DNA from: Amanita rubescens
Lineage: Eukaryota; Basidiomycota; Agaricomycetes; Agaricales; Amanitaceae
Reading direction: 5' to 3'
DNA length: 64,000 bases
NCBI GenBank assembly: GCA_015039365.1
Contig: WION01000169.1
Span: forward strand, 48,818 to 112,817
The stretch's first letter is position 1. Every line of letters begins with the position of its first letter. This document shows positions 33,600 through 45,274 of the stretch, one piece after another. Under the pieces are notes generated by a model, which made no database searches, was not told where the DNA came from, and worked only from the letters and a program-made list of their open reading frames with translations. The position numbers were made by a program, and so were the translations under genes.

Positions 33600-33990
33600 C
33601 ATTCGAATATAGGAACTTGATTTTTGACCAACTGTTACCCTTAAACCGACCAATACAATCCTTTATGACATTTTGCTAGCGGCTCACGGACTTCCAACAT
33701 GATGACGGACATGCGACGGTACCCTCTTGATACATACCTTCAACTTGCGGATAGGTTTATAACAATCTTTTCACGATATATACCATTTTACTTTGTTGTC
33801 ATCCCAACTCAATATGATTGCACGTAGACAATAGAGCTAGTGCCTTGTTCACGCAACCAGGACCAAAATTGTTGCATACTATCGAACAGGAGGTTCATAG
33901 TTTGCGTAGGAAGTTCTTCCCATTATGACATTTTTTACATAATAAAACACGTATGTACAACTAGCTTCAAAGCATCCAGCCCCTTCCCGG
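33600..33990. other. Intergenic, convergent 3' ends
   Basis: About 390 bp between two converging genes; nothing recognised. Confidence 0.4.
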
Positions 33991-35992
33991 TCAGAACTTG
34001 AACCCCCCTGCGAGTCCCATCACATTAGATGGGTCTATCTTTCGCTTCAACGCCTTGAGTCTGTCGACGTTACTTCCATATATTTTATCCAAGGGAGTAT
34101 CAAAGATAGCATAGTTGGGATATAACGGGGCATTAGCTATGTTCTGACCTTCCGCAAGCGCTGCGTTGCGGATGCGTGTTGCACTCTGTTTGATAGCGTC
34201 GAAAATTTCGGTGTCGAAAGCATCGATTGCCCATGCGAAGTAGATATTCAAAGGCATATAGACTGTAGCCCGTGAAGGTGGATACGCAGTCGGCTCCGTA
34301 TTGTGGCTGAGAATGGAGGGAAGGAATGGTTCAATATCATATGAAACAAACGGCGCGCTGTCTAGAACGAGAGCGTCGCAAAAGCCCTATCGGGGTGCAA
34401 TTTATCAGGTTAGAGCCAAGCAACATGTTCGCAATTCGGTAAGCTCTTCGTATATAGTGTCCATGACCACCGCTGAATATTTGAGTAGTGGAACGGTGTG
34501 GAAAACACCGGCGAGGCTGGTCATAGTCATTAAACACGTTCGTGGAAGCGAAAATAATATTCCTACTTGACGTCGGCCGACACATTGCTAGAACTGAGTC
34601 GAAGATACTCGTAGAGGCTTCTCGTGCCAAGGTCACTTATCAGTGCAGGTGTATTTAGGAAGTCGTCAAATAGCCCTGGAGGCGGTACTGGATCGTCATA
34701 GAAGAGGAACTGGGTGACGACAGGCTGAAAGAGCTATGATGATTTGATCGAAAGCGAGAGATAATATGGATGATACCTCAGTCAAGACACAGTCATATCC
34801 AGAGATAATATTTGCTTTTGGATCGGTATTAGTCTCGCTGAACTTGATAACTGCCGCTGAAACCTCAGGAATTGAACTTTTCGTGTACGTAATTAGGCCT
34901 CCCTGGTCGAGAATCAGTCAGTGTGCTGGCCCAAGCAACTGAAGATTACGTACCCAGACCGGCGTCTGTGGATAAGTTCTCATTATCACGCGTGTCACGA
35001 CTCCCTTTGAGAAGTTACGGTCATTCCTTTTCGTGTATCATGACTCTTACGAAGTTATTGAAACCACCCTGTTCAGCGATCTGAGTAAGCTCAAAGAAAA
35101 ATGACCATAAAAAAGAACGACCTTGAGACCAAAGAAGAGCTCGGGATCAGAAGCCTCTGTCACTGTTACTACATTCCCGTCCGGTTTCACTAGCTCATAC
35201 GCCGTGATCGTGTCAATAGCCAGTCCATATTGGTTGGTTTTCCACGAATATCCTAACACCATGTCATGTATCCTCGTGTTGAAAGATGCAATCTGCTCAC
35301 CACCACCTAGAACAAAGCCACCCACGCCAATTCCCGTCACTCGCGCTCCCAACACACTAACATTATGTGGTGCCAAGGCCGCATATACGTCATCAAATAT
35401 TAACCCCGTCCCAATGGCCGCTGTCTGGGATACAGGATCATATTTGACTTCGTTGAATCGATACAAAGCGATTAATACACCCTCGGTTGAGGAGAAGTTA
35501 AGATTCGAGGTATGACCACCGCTCTTGACCTGTTACGGGACCACGTAAACGTTCTGTCAAACGATATAGGAATACAATCGTACGCCGAATGGAACGCGCA
35601 TCTGGCCTACGATTTGCAGCTGGTATAGAGGGATCAGATAATTTCAGAGATGGAAGAGGTAAAGCGCACGATTTTGCCGACATCCTCCACAGTTCCTGGT
35701 TCTACCGTACATATAGATTTCTGGGTACTTGATGACGCCCAGTGATAAATATCCTTTTCATAAATCTCCGTGCCTTCAAATCTGTCAAATGGTGATCAAA
35801 CTCTTCACCATGTTTGAGCTTACCTGGGTGGAATACATTGCTTTGAGCCGATATTGCTGATGCGATGGCATTACATGCGCGCGAAGAAACATTAGCTTCC
35901 GGGTATATTATAGGAACGACTTTATGGTATAAGAGTGAGGCAAAACCCAGGATTAAGCTGGCTTTCGGGAGACTACGAAGGAGGCCCCTCAT
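33991..35992 (-). CDS. BBE-like FAD-linked oxidoreductase copy 2
   Basis: About eleven exons; ATG at 35992, exon 1 35824-35992. Starts with an N-terminal hydrophobic segment (LILGFASLLY) suited to a signal peptide or anchor. FAD-binding PCMH domain: ICTVEPG, LQIVGQM, VKSGGHTSN with the flavin-linking His, and ARVTGIGVGGFVLGGG. The later exons give GYSWKTNQYGLAIDT, ELFFGLK, GGFNNF and GVVTRVIMRTYP. The C-terminal BBE domain ends in PLYPNYAIFDTP and DPSNVMGLAGGFKF. No frameshift seen. These enzymes oxidise alcohols, sugars or alkaloids and pass electrons to oxygen giving hydrogen peroxide. The substrate here is not predictable. It heads the nine-member minus-strand series. Confidence 0.82.
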
Positions 35993-38044
35993 GTCTACAA
36001 ATGGTCTGACAACATGGGCGTTCCGCCCTTTATAAGCCTGTTGCGCTCGGCAAACACACGCAGACAACGTGTATAGCCCGATGTAGAAAATATGTTGTCA
36101 TAATAAATGACACGAGTCGTAACTAGATTCTACGTTCCCGATAAGAAGGGGATAAATTGAGAAAAGATATTTAGTCATACCAGGAATGGAATCATGGCGG
36201 ACATGCCTGCGAGTGTAGTACCTAAAACTACAGATCGTGAGTAGAGAATGCACGGCACATGACAGGAGGCTCACCGGCGGTATTATTAGCAAGGGGCATC
36301 AATCGTATCCGGTCATAGAGAGTGTCTGATTACGTATTGCTCTAATGGGGCAGCATGTGTCAACATGTTCTTCGCTTATTGCGGCCCCGTCAAGTTCCCG
36401 TCTATCATTCATTGATGCAGATGCGTCGGTGGTTATCATACTCCGTCAAGCCTTTTGCGATTCGAGTCTTTGAGCTCCTATAAAACCAACGACGGTGATT
36501 TCGATAGTTTGGACTTGATTTAGAGTTCCTAGTTGTGTAAATCAATTGAATCGTTGATTGCTCCGTTGACTCGGACTCTCACCGACGGCGACCATCAAGA
36601 GATTCGGGCAGTGCTAGTGAACAGCGCGCCCTTGTCGGATTATATTATGTCCTAGCGCTGGACCATCCCAGATTAATCATTATGTTGATTGAAGCGATTA
36701 CAATCAGTGTCTTCCATCAATCCCAGGCCTTCTAGCTCCTGGCTCTGTATGAATCCCTGAAACCCCTTCGTAGTGTGAAAGGAAGAGTGACTCCGGAGTC
36801 TTGTCCATACACAGCGCTCGAGTTAGGAAAGCGGTGTTAGGGCATCTTAACCCATCGCATGGTGGCAATGTGATGCAATAATCATTATCCCTTCGAGATA
36901 GATACAAGTGAGTTGTCAAGAGGAAGATAGATTTTGCGGTAAGTAGGACCCGGACCGTACGAAATAGGGGAAGATAAATCAGAGCACGGCGGTGTAAATC
37001 GCTGACGAGATCCAGTACGAAGAATGTATTCCAGTAATAGGGCACTACCGTGGACTGCGCAGTTAAATCGGGACAATTAGAAGCAGAACATTCAATCAAA
37101 GTAGAAGCGTCATACCATAGTCGATGGTGGAATTATTGCCAATTGGTAGGGTCGGATGAGCGAATTCAACCAAGCCTGGTACCCTGAGATGGGGAAAGGA
37201 GTTATCATAATAAAAGACTTGTGATAATACTACGAGATGGGAATAAACATATGGGCGGTTATTTAGTGCATGCCTAAACCTTCCCATGATTAGACGCGAA
37301 TGTGAAAGCATAACGTTAACCCATCGGCCATCAAACGTCAGGAAAATGAACATTGGCTATGTCTGCGACCGGTTCGAAAGGCTGAAATTCTGCGATTACG
37401 GTCATTCTCCCACTTGCGCAGGCTAGTTCATCTCCACCAGTGTCTTATCGTATAGAATCGCTTTCCGTTATCATCAAGTAAATAACTTGGTACTCGATAC
37501 TCACCTCTGTACCCGTCTTCCCTCACAACGCTCGTATAGCCCACCCCAAAGAAATGCAAATTGAGTGCCATTGTACGTGATGATATAGATGGCACTGACA
37601 TCCTTCTCAGACCCGCCGAGATTGATGGTGCATGCAGGCTGTTACATGTTAGAGCTATCAAAGCAGCGCAAATATTTTGCCTATATGGCGTTGGATTGAG
37701 TACGTTTTAACATCCACAGCATGGTACTTACCCCATAGCGAGATAGAGGCAGTGCATGGCACGGTTGGATGACTAGTGATACCGGACAAGCGAGATCGCA
37801 TTTTGTGGCTTGCCGACACTAGTTAGCCTGAATGTTATGAACTTTTTCGAGATTCAGATAACGACTATCTTCCATGATCAGCGTGTGCGGTGTGTCAACT
37901 GTAAAGAGTGTGTTGCGTAGAAGTGATAATAAAAAAAATCTATTTGTCTCTGTTTATGCTACATTGCCCCCTTTGTCGAAATCTGCTGCGGGAACAGAAG
38001 TTCGCTACAACACAAAAGCCATATCTTCCATGAAATCCTAAGCC
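35993..38044. other. Intergenic; weak minus-strand coding signals near 37425-37800
   Basis: Minus strand 37520-37640 reads INLGGSEKDVSAIYIITYNG and 37350-37425 reads SGRMTVIAEFQPFEP between plausible splice sites, but the phases did not join cleanly to a start. The rest (36040-37300) has only short frames. Could be a small undetected gene or a relic. Confidence 0.3.
36029..36036 (-). promoter_or_regulatory. TATA box of BBE-like copy 2
   Basis: TTATAAAG on the minus strand about 40 bases upstream of the ATG at 35992. Confidence 0.5.
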
Positions 38045-38770
38045 TCCTCAAATTCCGACGATGCGAACTTAAACCCTCTAGCCAATCCCATCACGTTCGA
38101 GAATTCAAAGGGTCAATCCGTTTCTTCAGTTCAAGTTCCTGCAGCTTGCCGACGTTATCCCCATACATTTCCAGTGGCGTATCAAAAAGGGTATACAGCA
38201 ATATGACGTCGCGAATGCGCTGCGTCTCTGAGGCCCTTGAACGTGACCTTATCTTGACGCTCCGCAGCCCACGCGTAGTAGATATAATCCCGGTTAGGCG
38301 GATATGCAGTTGGTTCTTCGCTGTGATGGAGAATGCTGGGCAGGAATGGCTCGATGGTTGTATGACATGAAGACAGCTGACAGTTCATTACACGCGCGCT
38401 GTTGTGAAGTGAGAGCAAGGTCACAGAAATTGTGCCCATTTTAAAACTAATTCTTTCTCGGTTGCTTCCAGGACTGCCGGGGAGTTTCGCAATAAAGGGA
38501 TTGTGCTGAAGGCATCTCTAAGACTAGATACGTCAATCGTTCAGTATGTTACTACGTGCACGCGTCACATTCGACTCACGTTTGAGTAATGTTGCTCCCA
38601 GTGCTTTGAATGAGATCACGGCGGTAGTTGCTTCGTAAACATCTTTGAATGCATCTTCAGGTTTCGGACCATCGTAATAAGATAATTGTGAAATGAATCC
38701 GAAAGTTCTGTGACGGTTACGACATTTCAAACGCCGTGACGGTGTCCACCGCAAGGCCATTTTGTTATAC
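38045..38770 (-). pseudogene. BBE-like copy 3, heavily decayed fragment
   Basis: Minus-strand pieces match the family out of frame with one another. 38182-38370 carries EPFLPSILHH and AYPPNRDYIYY. 38060-38170 carries the GLARGFKF-like tail and the NVGKL region. 38590-38700 matches the FYDGP..P exon, and 38705-38765 the NGLAVDTVTAFEM exon. The signal peptide, FAD-His exon and several others are absent. A small fragment left from a full gene. Confidence 0.75.
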
Positions 38771-38989
38771 TGTACCCTGGCCGCAGGTCCCCTCTCTGCC
38801 CAAAGGGCAGGCGAGGCGCGGACGCCAGTGTGGCCAAATACGAGTTTGCAGCCAACCGATAAGCCAATTGTCCGAGTCAGATTGGTGTCGTTTAGAAATG
38901 CATTACTTGTACTTTAACATCGAAGGGCTAGTGTTCGATTTTGCAGTTAGAACCTATGAAAGAAAGAATTTCAGCCGCAACACTTGTTG

Positions 38990-39345
38990 ACCAAGCGTGA
39001 TACATACCATTTATAACCAGTAACTCCCTCAACATCCTGGTCGCTTCTGCGTCTATATCTAGTCCATACAGCCCCTCTACGCCGGACCAACTCTCCTTCA
39101 ACAGGTATTTTGAGCTGATTCTTCTTGGGTATAACCTGACCGGGTTCGGTGATATTCATCAGCCGAAATTAGGAAGATGGATTCGCATACTCACCCGCCA
39201 TACGTCAACTACAACTGGGAACGGCATCAACTTGTGCGCATAGTATATTTGAGTCACTTCATGTGAGTTCGCGAACCGAGATTTCTTAGTCAACGAGTCT
39301 AGGAAATCTGCACTGCCTAATTTCGAAGGATTAAGAGTATTCATA
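38990..39345 (-). other. Possible small gene or exon pair, unresolved
   Basis: Minus 39187-39344 encodes MNTLNPSKLGSADFLDSLTK ending VVVDVWR before a GTGAGT donor. Further left, a frame with VEGLYGLDIDAEATRMLREL lies at about 39000-39110 and is followed by a GTATGT donor. The join was not established and no family is recognised. Confidence 0.3.
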
Positions 39346-39586
39346 ATTCTGATTCAACACATGAGGTATTTCGTGCTGCTTCAGAAATGAGCCAAGTCAC
39401 GGAACGGCAAACGCACCGTAACAATATCCAATTGAGCTAGTCATGGGACGCAATGACAATATTTCGCGCGATATAAGAACAATAACGTGCACAAAGCAGC
39501 GCGAACATCAGTCCTCGACTCGTACGCCGTAAACCGCGGGAGAGATGTGACGAGCGTGACTGATGCGACGTGACGCAATGTTATCT

Positions 39587-40356
39587 TCATCTCACGAACA
39601 CAAATGAACTAAAGACAAGAAATGCTAAAAACAACACGATCAACGCGTTACGCATGCTTATATCCGACTCCTGCTTTATGTAAACGAGCAAGTTGTAAGA
39701 ACCGGCAACATTAGTGATATTTCCCCCCTCGATCCTCAGATCGTGAGCACCGTCAAGTATGCCTGCGCTCGGGGAGGACGGTGAGTTTGTTGGTCGATTC
39801 CCTCTGACATCCACGATTAACTAGTAGGTTAATGTTAGGTCATGCCGATTGTGAGCTGGGCGTATCCTCACCTCCAGCTGCTCTTTTAGAATGCGGCAGC
39901 TGTTTGGAAGATCTTCCGTGGATTCCCCACGGATAGCTTTGAGTTGGCGTATCCAATTGAGGAGCACGCGTTCTTCTAACGTGCGATCGTACCTGGGTTG
40001 TATACGATCTGCAATGCTGCAGTCGACATGTCATAAACAGTCCTGCTCAATGACAATGATATTCTTACTCGATGATCATGGGAGCTAATAAGCAAAAGCG
40101 GCATGTGGCTGATGCGCTGCTGCGTGATGACACGGATAGTACTCGTCCAAGCAATCTGACAAGATCTTGGAACGTGTCCGAGTGGGCATCTTCAGTGCTG
40201 GACTCGATGGTGTGAATTAATTCTTCCATGACACTTTTGCATAGACGACAGACAACCGGAAGCGTTCTGGATTGATTTGAACTAAGGATGTGGTTAGTTT
40301 GATATATTGTCACAACTATTATGTCCTCGCCAAAAGAGCGCTTACTCAGTAGACAT
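39587..40356 (-). CDS. Small C-terminally membrane-anchored protein
   Basis: Four exons (40346-40356, 40069-40281, 39872-40016, 39587-39820) join with perfect phases to 200 residues. The first exon is only 11 bp (M-S-T plus two bases). Residues about 8-70 form a helical segment (CKSVMEELIHTIESS, then FQDLVRLLGRVLS). Residues 75-125 continue helical (DRTLEERVLLNWIRQLKAI). A GAHDLRIEGGNITNVAG stretch follows; this short motif is, to my knowledge, frequent in Agaricomycete proteins of unknown role. The C-terminus is one hydrophobic helix (ALIVLFLAFLVFSSFVFV), consistent with a tail anchor. The tiny first exon is inferred from phase and could be wrong; function unknown. Confidence 0.55.
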
Positions 40357-40433
40357 ATGGAAAACCCTTTGTCGTGAAATGATAATAGAGGATGGAAAGG
40401 AATAGATGGAATGCGGGGGCATTTCATGAGCAC

Positions 40434-40993
40434 CTCCTTTAACTATTGCTAACATTGGGTGTCATCTTCCTTCTTTGGGGTCAGTTCCTGAGGTCCCTGG
40501 GGTGTCAGGAGTCCTCCGCCGCCTAACACACAGTGGAACCTTGAAGAATATGAACAGAGTTCAAACACGTGATTCGAATATTATGATCGATCCCGCCGCC
40601 TAGAACTACACGCAGCGGAATATGAAGAATATGAACATCCCCCACAAAGTTCAAACACGTGGTTCGAATATCATCGACATCCCCCGCGTGGCACTACTGA
40701 TCTAGCCACTAGTATCGCCACAATTCCATTACCATGCACACGGTCATCCGCGACCACTCTACGACGTCCTTAATTTCAAACGTGTTTCTTAAACTAGGCG
40801 CTCTCGCCATCTCGCCAAGTCTGAGACCCCGGTCTCGCCTCTTTTACGTCTATACGTAGGGTATCCTTAGGCACAACAGGCTTTGCCATGTACCCATACT
40901 AGAGTAAAGGCGTATGCAATACAAACCCCTTTTGTTCGGAAAAAAGAAAAGAAAGGCTGATCGGCTTACATAAGTCTGGCTGTGCTGCCGCTC
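40434..40993. other. Intergenic between divergent genes
   Basis: Holds the tandem repeat at 40511-40677 and otherwise nothing recognisable; expected to contain the promoters of the genes on both sides. Confidence 0.4.
40511..40677 (+). repeat. Two-copy imperfect tandem repeat with CACGTG
   Basis: Units at about 40511-40583 and 40591-40677 share ccgccgccta, gaagaatatgaaca and gttcaaacacgtg(a/g)ttcgaatat. Each unit carries a CACGTG palindrome, a common bHLH site. It lies between two divergent genes, so a regulatory role is possible. Confidence 0.6.
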
Positions 40994-42479
40994 ATGCGCT
41001 TTCGAAACCATCTGAAAACGTTGGTGACATCTATCCACTCGAAACCCCAAGCATGGCCCGAAGAAAATCTTAGTCTTGCCACCAAGGACCGGGGCGGCTA
41101 CTATTCGCCTTCACCCAGGGCCACTCTTCACGCGCGTTACACGATTCTGAGAAAACTGGGATGGGGGCAGCATTCCAATGTTTGGCTGGTGAAAGACAGT
41201 AGGTATGCCATGTTTTAATTGAAACTGTCTCTGGTTGAGCCTGTTTTTCTAAGGACAGATGAGTATGTGGCTGTCAAGATTCTCTCAGCACATGCGACGG
41301 AGGTGCAGGGGAAAGTTGCATGCGAGGGAGAGATCCTGGAGAAAATCCAACAGCAAGGGTCGAGTTCAAACCATCCGGGCTCTTCCCATGTTCTTGGCCT
41401 GCGCGATCATTTTAATCTTACTAGCAACCACGGCAATCATCTCTGTCTTGTGACTGATGTGCTCGGAAGCACCTTATTGTCCTTGAGGGATCAACTTGGT
41501 GGTGGTGGATTTCCGACACGTCTGGTCAAGAAGATTGCAAGTCAATGCCTCTTGGCACTGGATTTTTTGCATAGTGAGTGCGAAGTTATCCATACTGGTG
41601 AGTTCATTACGCCTATAACCGATTTTCGATGAAGACTCCTAAATAGACCTCAAGCTGGATAATATTCACATCTCGTCGTTGAGTGTCATCGAAGCTCTGA
41701 TGCAAGAGAAGTCAGTTACAGACACAGTTGATTCACAAGAGCCTGTGATATCTCGTCCTATTGCAACCTATAACTCCCGACGACGCAAAGGACCCCGGGA
41801 CCAACATCGAAGTTAAACTAACAGATTTCGGCACAGGTGAAATGCAACGCCTCCTCGTTGTCTCACATACGACTCATTTTTTTAAATTCCAAACTTTCAG
41901 CTGCCTTCTTCAATGGGACTCACGCAGACAGTGATCCAACCTGTTGCTCTTCGCGCCCCTGAAGTCATCATTGGTTGTGGGTGGGACCAAAGTGCCGATA
42001 TATGGAATCTCGGCTGTTTGGTAGGTCATACCCACGCAAGTCGAGCTGTTCAATTGGAAACGATAACTTGAACTAAAGGTGTTCGAGCTCCTAACCGGGA
42101 GATGGCTATTCAACCCTCGTGCTGGGGAGTCATATTCTCCTGAAGCTTACCATCTTGCGCACATGGCTCCTTTAGTCGACAGCGACTTTGATCCCTCTGT
42201 CGTGCGGAGAGGGACGAAATACGATGAATATTTCTTTGAAAGTGGTAAGTAATCTAGTTCATTGATTTGCGATAGAAGGCCTGAAGGATTGATCCACCAG
42301 GTGAACTACGTCTTAGAGCTAACGGTGCAAAAAATATCGAGGCCATCCTTGGGATATATAATATCGATGAGAGTGAATTGCCATTATGCGCCTCTTTCTT
42401 GCGGGCGATGTTACGACTGAATCCGGTGGAACGAGAGAGGGCAAAGGAATTACTGCAGCATGAGTGGCTAAAAATATAG
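40994..42479 (+). CDS. SRPK-type protein kinase, frame possibly disrupted
   Basis: Exons 40994-41202, 41254-41597 and 41647 onward join in frame. They give LRKLGWGQHSNVWLVKDS (Gly loop), EYVAVKIL (beta-3 Lys), FLHSECEVIHTDLKLDNI (catalytic loop). Later parts give KLTDFGTA (Mg loop), ALRAPEVIIGCGWDQSADIWNLGC, VFELLTGRWLF, and a C-terminal REREKELLQHEW-like end with stop at 42477-42479. SRPK kinases phosphorylate Ser/Arg-rich splicing factors; basidiomycetes have many divergent copies. Two joins are problematic. A shift is needed between SQEPVISRP and ITPDDAKDPG near 41765; a 46 bp gtgata...aaag intron would solve it. A second shift between FFNGTHAD and the RAPEV block near 41930 has no evident intron. 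It may therefore be a young pseudogene. Confidence 0.6.
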
Positions 42480-42760
42480 GATGCTTCCTGGGATGATTTC
42501 GATGCACGTCTTGCAGGGCTCGGACGCATAAAGCGACTCAAAATGGTCTTTGGCTACTTTGATCTTGGTGCCTTCAGGGGGAGAAGATTCACACGTCGTC
42601 GTTTTCGTATTTGGTTTCTCGATTGGGGATGAGTTCTGCAATCGTTAGTACACTGTCACGCTAACTATCCGATACCGGCTATTGTGGACGAACAAGAATA
42701 GATCGAATAAACGTTGACTATGATAAAATACAATCTCTAGTACCTTCTCAATCGCGATCG

Positions 42761-44781
42761 TCAAAATTTCCATCCTCCCGCTAAACCCATTACATTAGAT
42801 GGATCCACTACTTGTTTCAATGTTTCGAGTCTGTCGACGTTTCCTCCATACATGTCTTCCAAAGGTGTGCTGAAAATCGCAGTGTTGGGATATAACGGTG
42901 CATTACTAATGTCCTGGTCATCTGCAATCGCCGCATCTCGGATACGCTCCGCACTCTCTGTAATGGAAGCTAAAGACGACGTCCTCCAATGAGTCGAGAG
43001 CAAATGCAAATAAGATGTCGAGTGGCTGGTAGGCTATATCCCGTGTAGGGGGAAAAGCGGTCGACACCGTGCTGTGACTGAGAAAGGATGGAAGAACAGG
43101 CGCGACATTGTATGAAACTACCGGTCCGGCTGCTAGAGTGAGCGCGGCACAGCGAGTCTAGGAGATAGTTTATATCAGAAGTTCGAAAAGAATAAGCACT
43201 AGTACTTACATAAACTTCGTTCACTACGACCTCCATGACTCTAGGTGAATACTCGAGTAGTGAAACAGTGTCAAATACGCCTCCCAAGCTGCCCGTAGAT
43301 GTTATTTGATATGTTCAAAACATACGTGGCAATCTTACTCAATGTCAGCCGTAATATTGGTAAGGCTGAGTTTAAGAATGTCTTGAAGGCTTTTCCGTAC
43401 CAATATCGTACAAAAGAGGAGGTTCGATATTCAAGAAGTCGTCGAATAATCCTTGTGGCTGGTCGGGTTCATCGTAATAAATAATTTGCAGAAACGACAG
43501 GCTGACGGAGGATTCAGGAATGAGGATAGGTCAAGAATTAGGATCAACAGTACCACAGTTGCGATACACGTATACTGACGTGATCACACTTGCTTTAGGA
43601 TCAGTGTTTTGGGAACTAAACTTGATCACCGCCTCTGTGACTTGCGGAATTGAGAGCTCTGAATATACAATCAGTCCACCCTGTTCAAGACGTTACTTAA
43701 TAAGTCTGCCAGTGCTAGTATGAGGTTTCGTACCCAGACCAATGTTTGTGAATAGGTCTTCATGACTATCCGTGTCACAATTCCCTTGAACTACGTAAGT
43801 TTCACTTATTTTTCCCGATTCGAAAGCCATACGAAGTTATTAAAACCACCCTATACATGTCGTTGTGAGCAAGCCAGACGACCAGAATGAATAAATGGAT
43901 AACCTTAAGGCCAAAGAAAAGCTCGGAGTCTGATGCTTCCTGTAACAACTACTATGCTTCCGTCTGGTTTCACTAGTTCATACTCGGTGATTGTGTCAAA
44001 AGCGAGGCCATATTGGTTGGATTTCCAAGCATATCCTACAAATAACGGGACGCCATAAATTCCTCTACACGTGCCCAAGTAGTCCACTTACCGCCTCCAA
44101 GAAGAAAGCCACCAACGCCAATTCCTGAAACTCGCCCTCCCAAGACGCTGACATTATATGGCGCCAAAGCAGCATACACGTCGTCCCATATTAAACCCGT
44201 GCCGATGTTGGCGGTCTCAGACTTAGGATCATACACGACGTTATTGAATCGATACATGGCAATCAAAATGCCCGTTTGAAGAAGAGAAGCCGGGATTGCC
44301 AGTATGACCACCGCTTTTGACCTATAGAGAGACTGAGCGCAAGCCCCGAGCAAAAAAGTGCAGATTTACTCCGAATGGAGTACGCGTTTGGCCTAAAATT
44401 TGTAGCTAGTGCGTAGATCATGAGCCTGAAAGAAGAAAAAAAGAAATATTGGTGCGTACAATCTTTCCAACATCTTCCGCCGTTCCTGGCTCGACAGGTG
44501 CATGCCGAAAGGGCCGTGCTAGACCTCGCCCAGTGATAAATATCGTTATCATAGGCACTAGAAGCTTCAAAGCTCTCAAAATAATGCGGGAATCATCATT
44601 TAAAAACATACCTGGGTAGAAAACTTCACTTTGAGCGGAGATGGCGGAAGGAAATCTCCGCACACACGTTTAGGAAGTCAAGGCCATTCCGCTTTTCTGG
44701 TGCAGGGGCTACGTCGCCATAGGCGGTGGATATGAAAACCGCCAGTAAAGTTGCGGTTGGGAGAAAGAAGGTGCCAATCAT
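42761..44781 (-). pseudogene. BBE-like copy 4, at least three frameshifts
   Basis: Begins MIGTFFLPTATLLAVF (signal peptide) at 44781. A 1 bp insertion near 44650 shifts the frame in exon 1 relative to copy 5 (CAAISSAIS). A second 1 bp insertion follows the FSSS in the FAD-His exon near 44276. A third lies in the VVTVTEASD segment near 43945. The last exon is also out of frame upstream of 43010. VKSGGHTGNPGF, NVSVLGGRVSGIGVGG and DPSNVMGLAGGWKF remain recognisable. It is the closest relative of copy 5, about 2.5 kb to its right. Confidence 0.85.
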
Positions 44782-45274
44782 CGGGGGGTGAAAAGATTTG
44801 CTGAGACAGACTATATTTATTCGTTGATGGAGACAAACGTGGTATGGTGCTTCTTCGGTTCCCTCCAATTTACGTAACCGGCAGCATGAAGCTTTGCGCT
44901 CAACTGGTGAATACGACGTGAATGCTTCGACGATCATGTAATGGAGAGGCAGCTCCAATGGCATATCGTGACCAGAGTCAGGGAATGGATAAGTTCGACC
45001 TGGGGAGCACATAGTTCATGTGCGTGATGCGTAAATGCCGTAAACACTGTCTTGCACTGGAACCGAATAAAGCGCTGATTGAATCGGTCGATAGGCTTCA
45101 CCTCTTGCCTGATTATTACGTACTTAGATTCTAGTAGGTTTTGGAATGGATCCAAAATCAATGCCGCCCAAAAAAAAATTGCGGAGCGGACGTCTGGATA
45201 GTCGACAATAGATATATTAAACGATAAATATGATATCTACGAGTCTGAAAATAAACACCTACTCAACGCGATTT
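44782..45274. other. Spacer between BBE-like copies 4 and 5
   Basis: About 490 bp; contains an AT-rich TATA-like area near 44815 for copy 4. Nothing else recognised. Confidence 0.4.

Noticed and set aside
36704..37353. Minus-strand frames of 60-130 residues
   Set aside because: Overlapping frames with no domain and no consistent splice phases. Mentioned only as an unresolved intergenic region.
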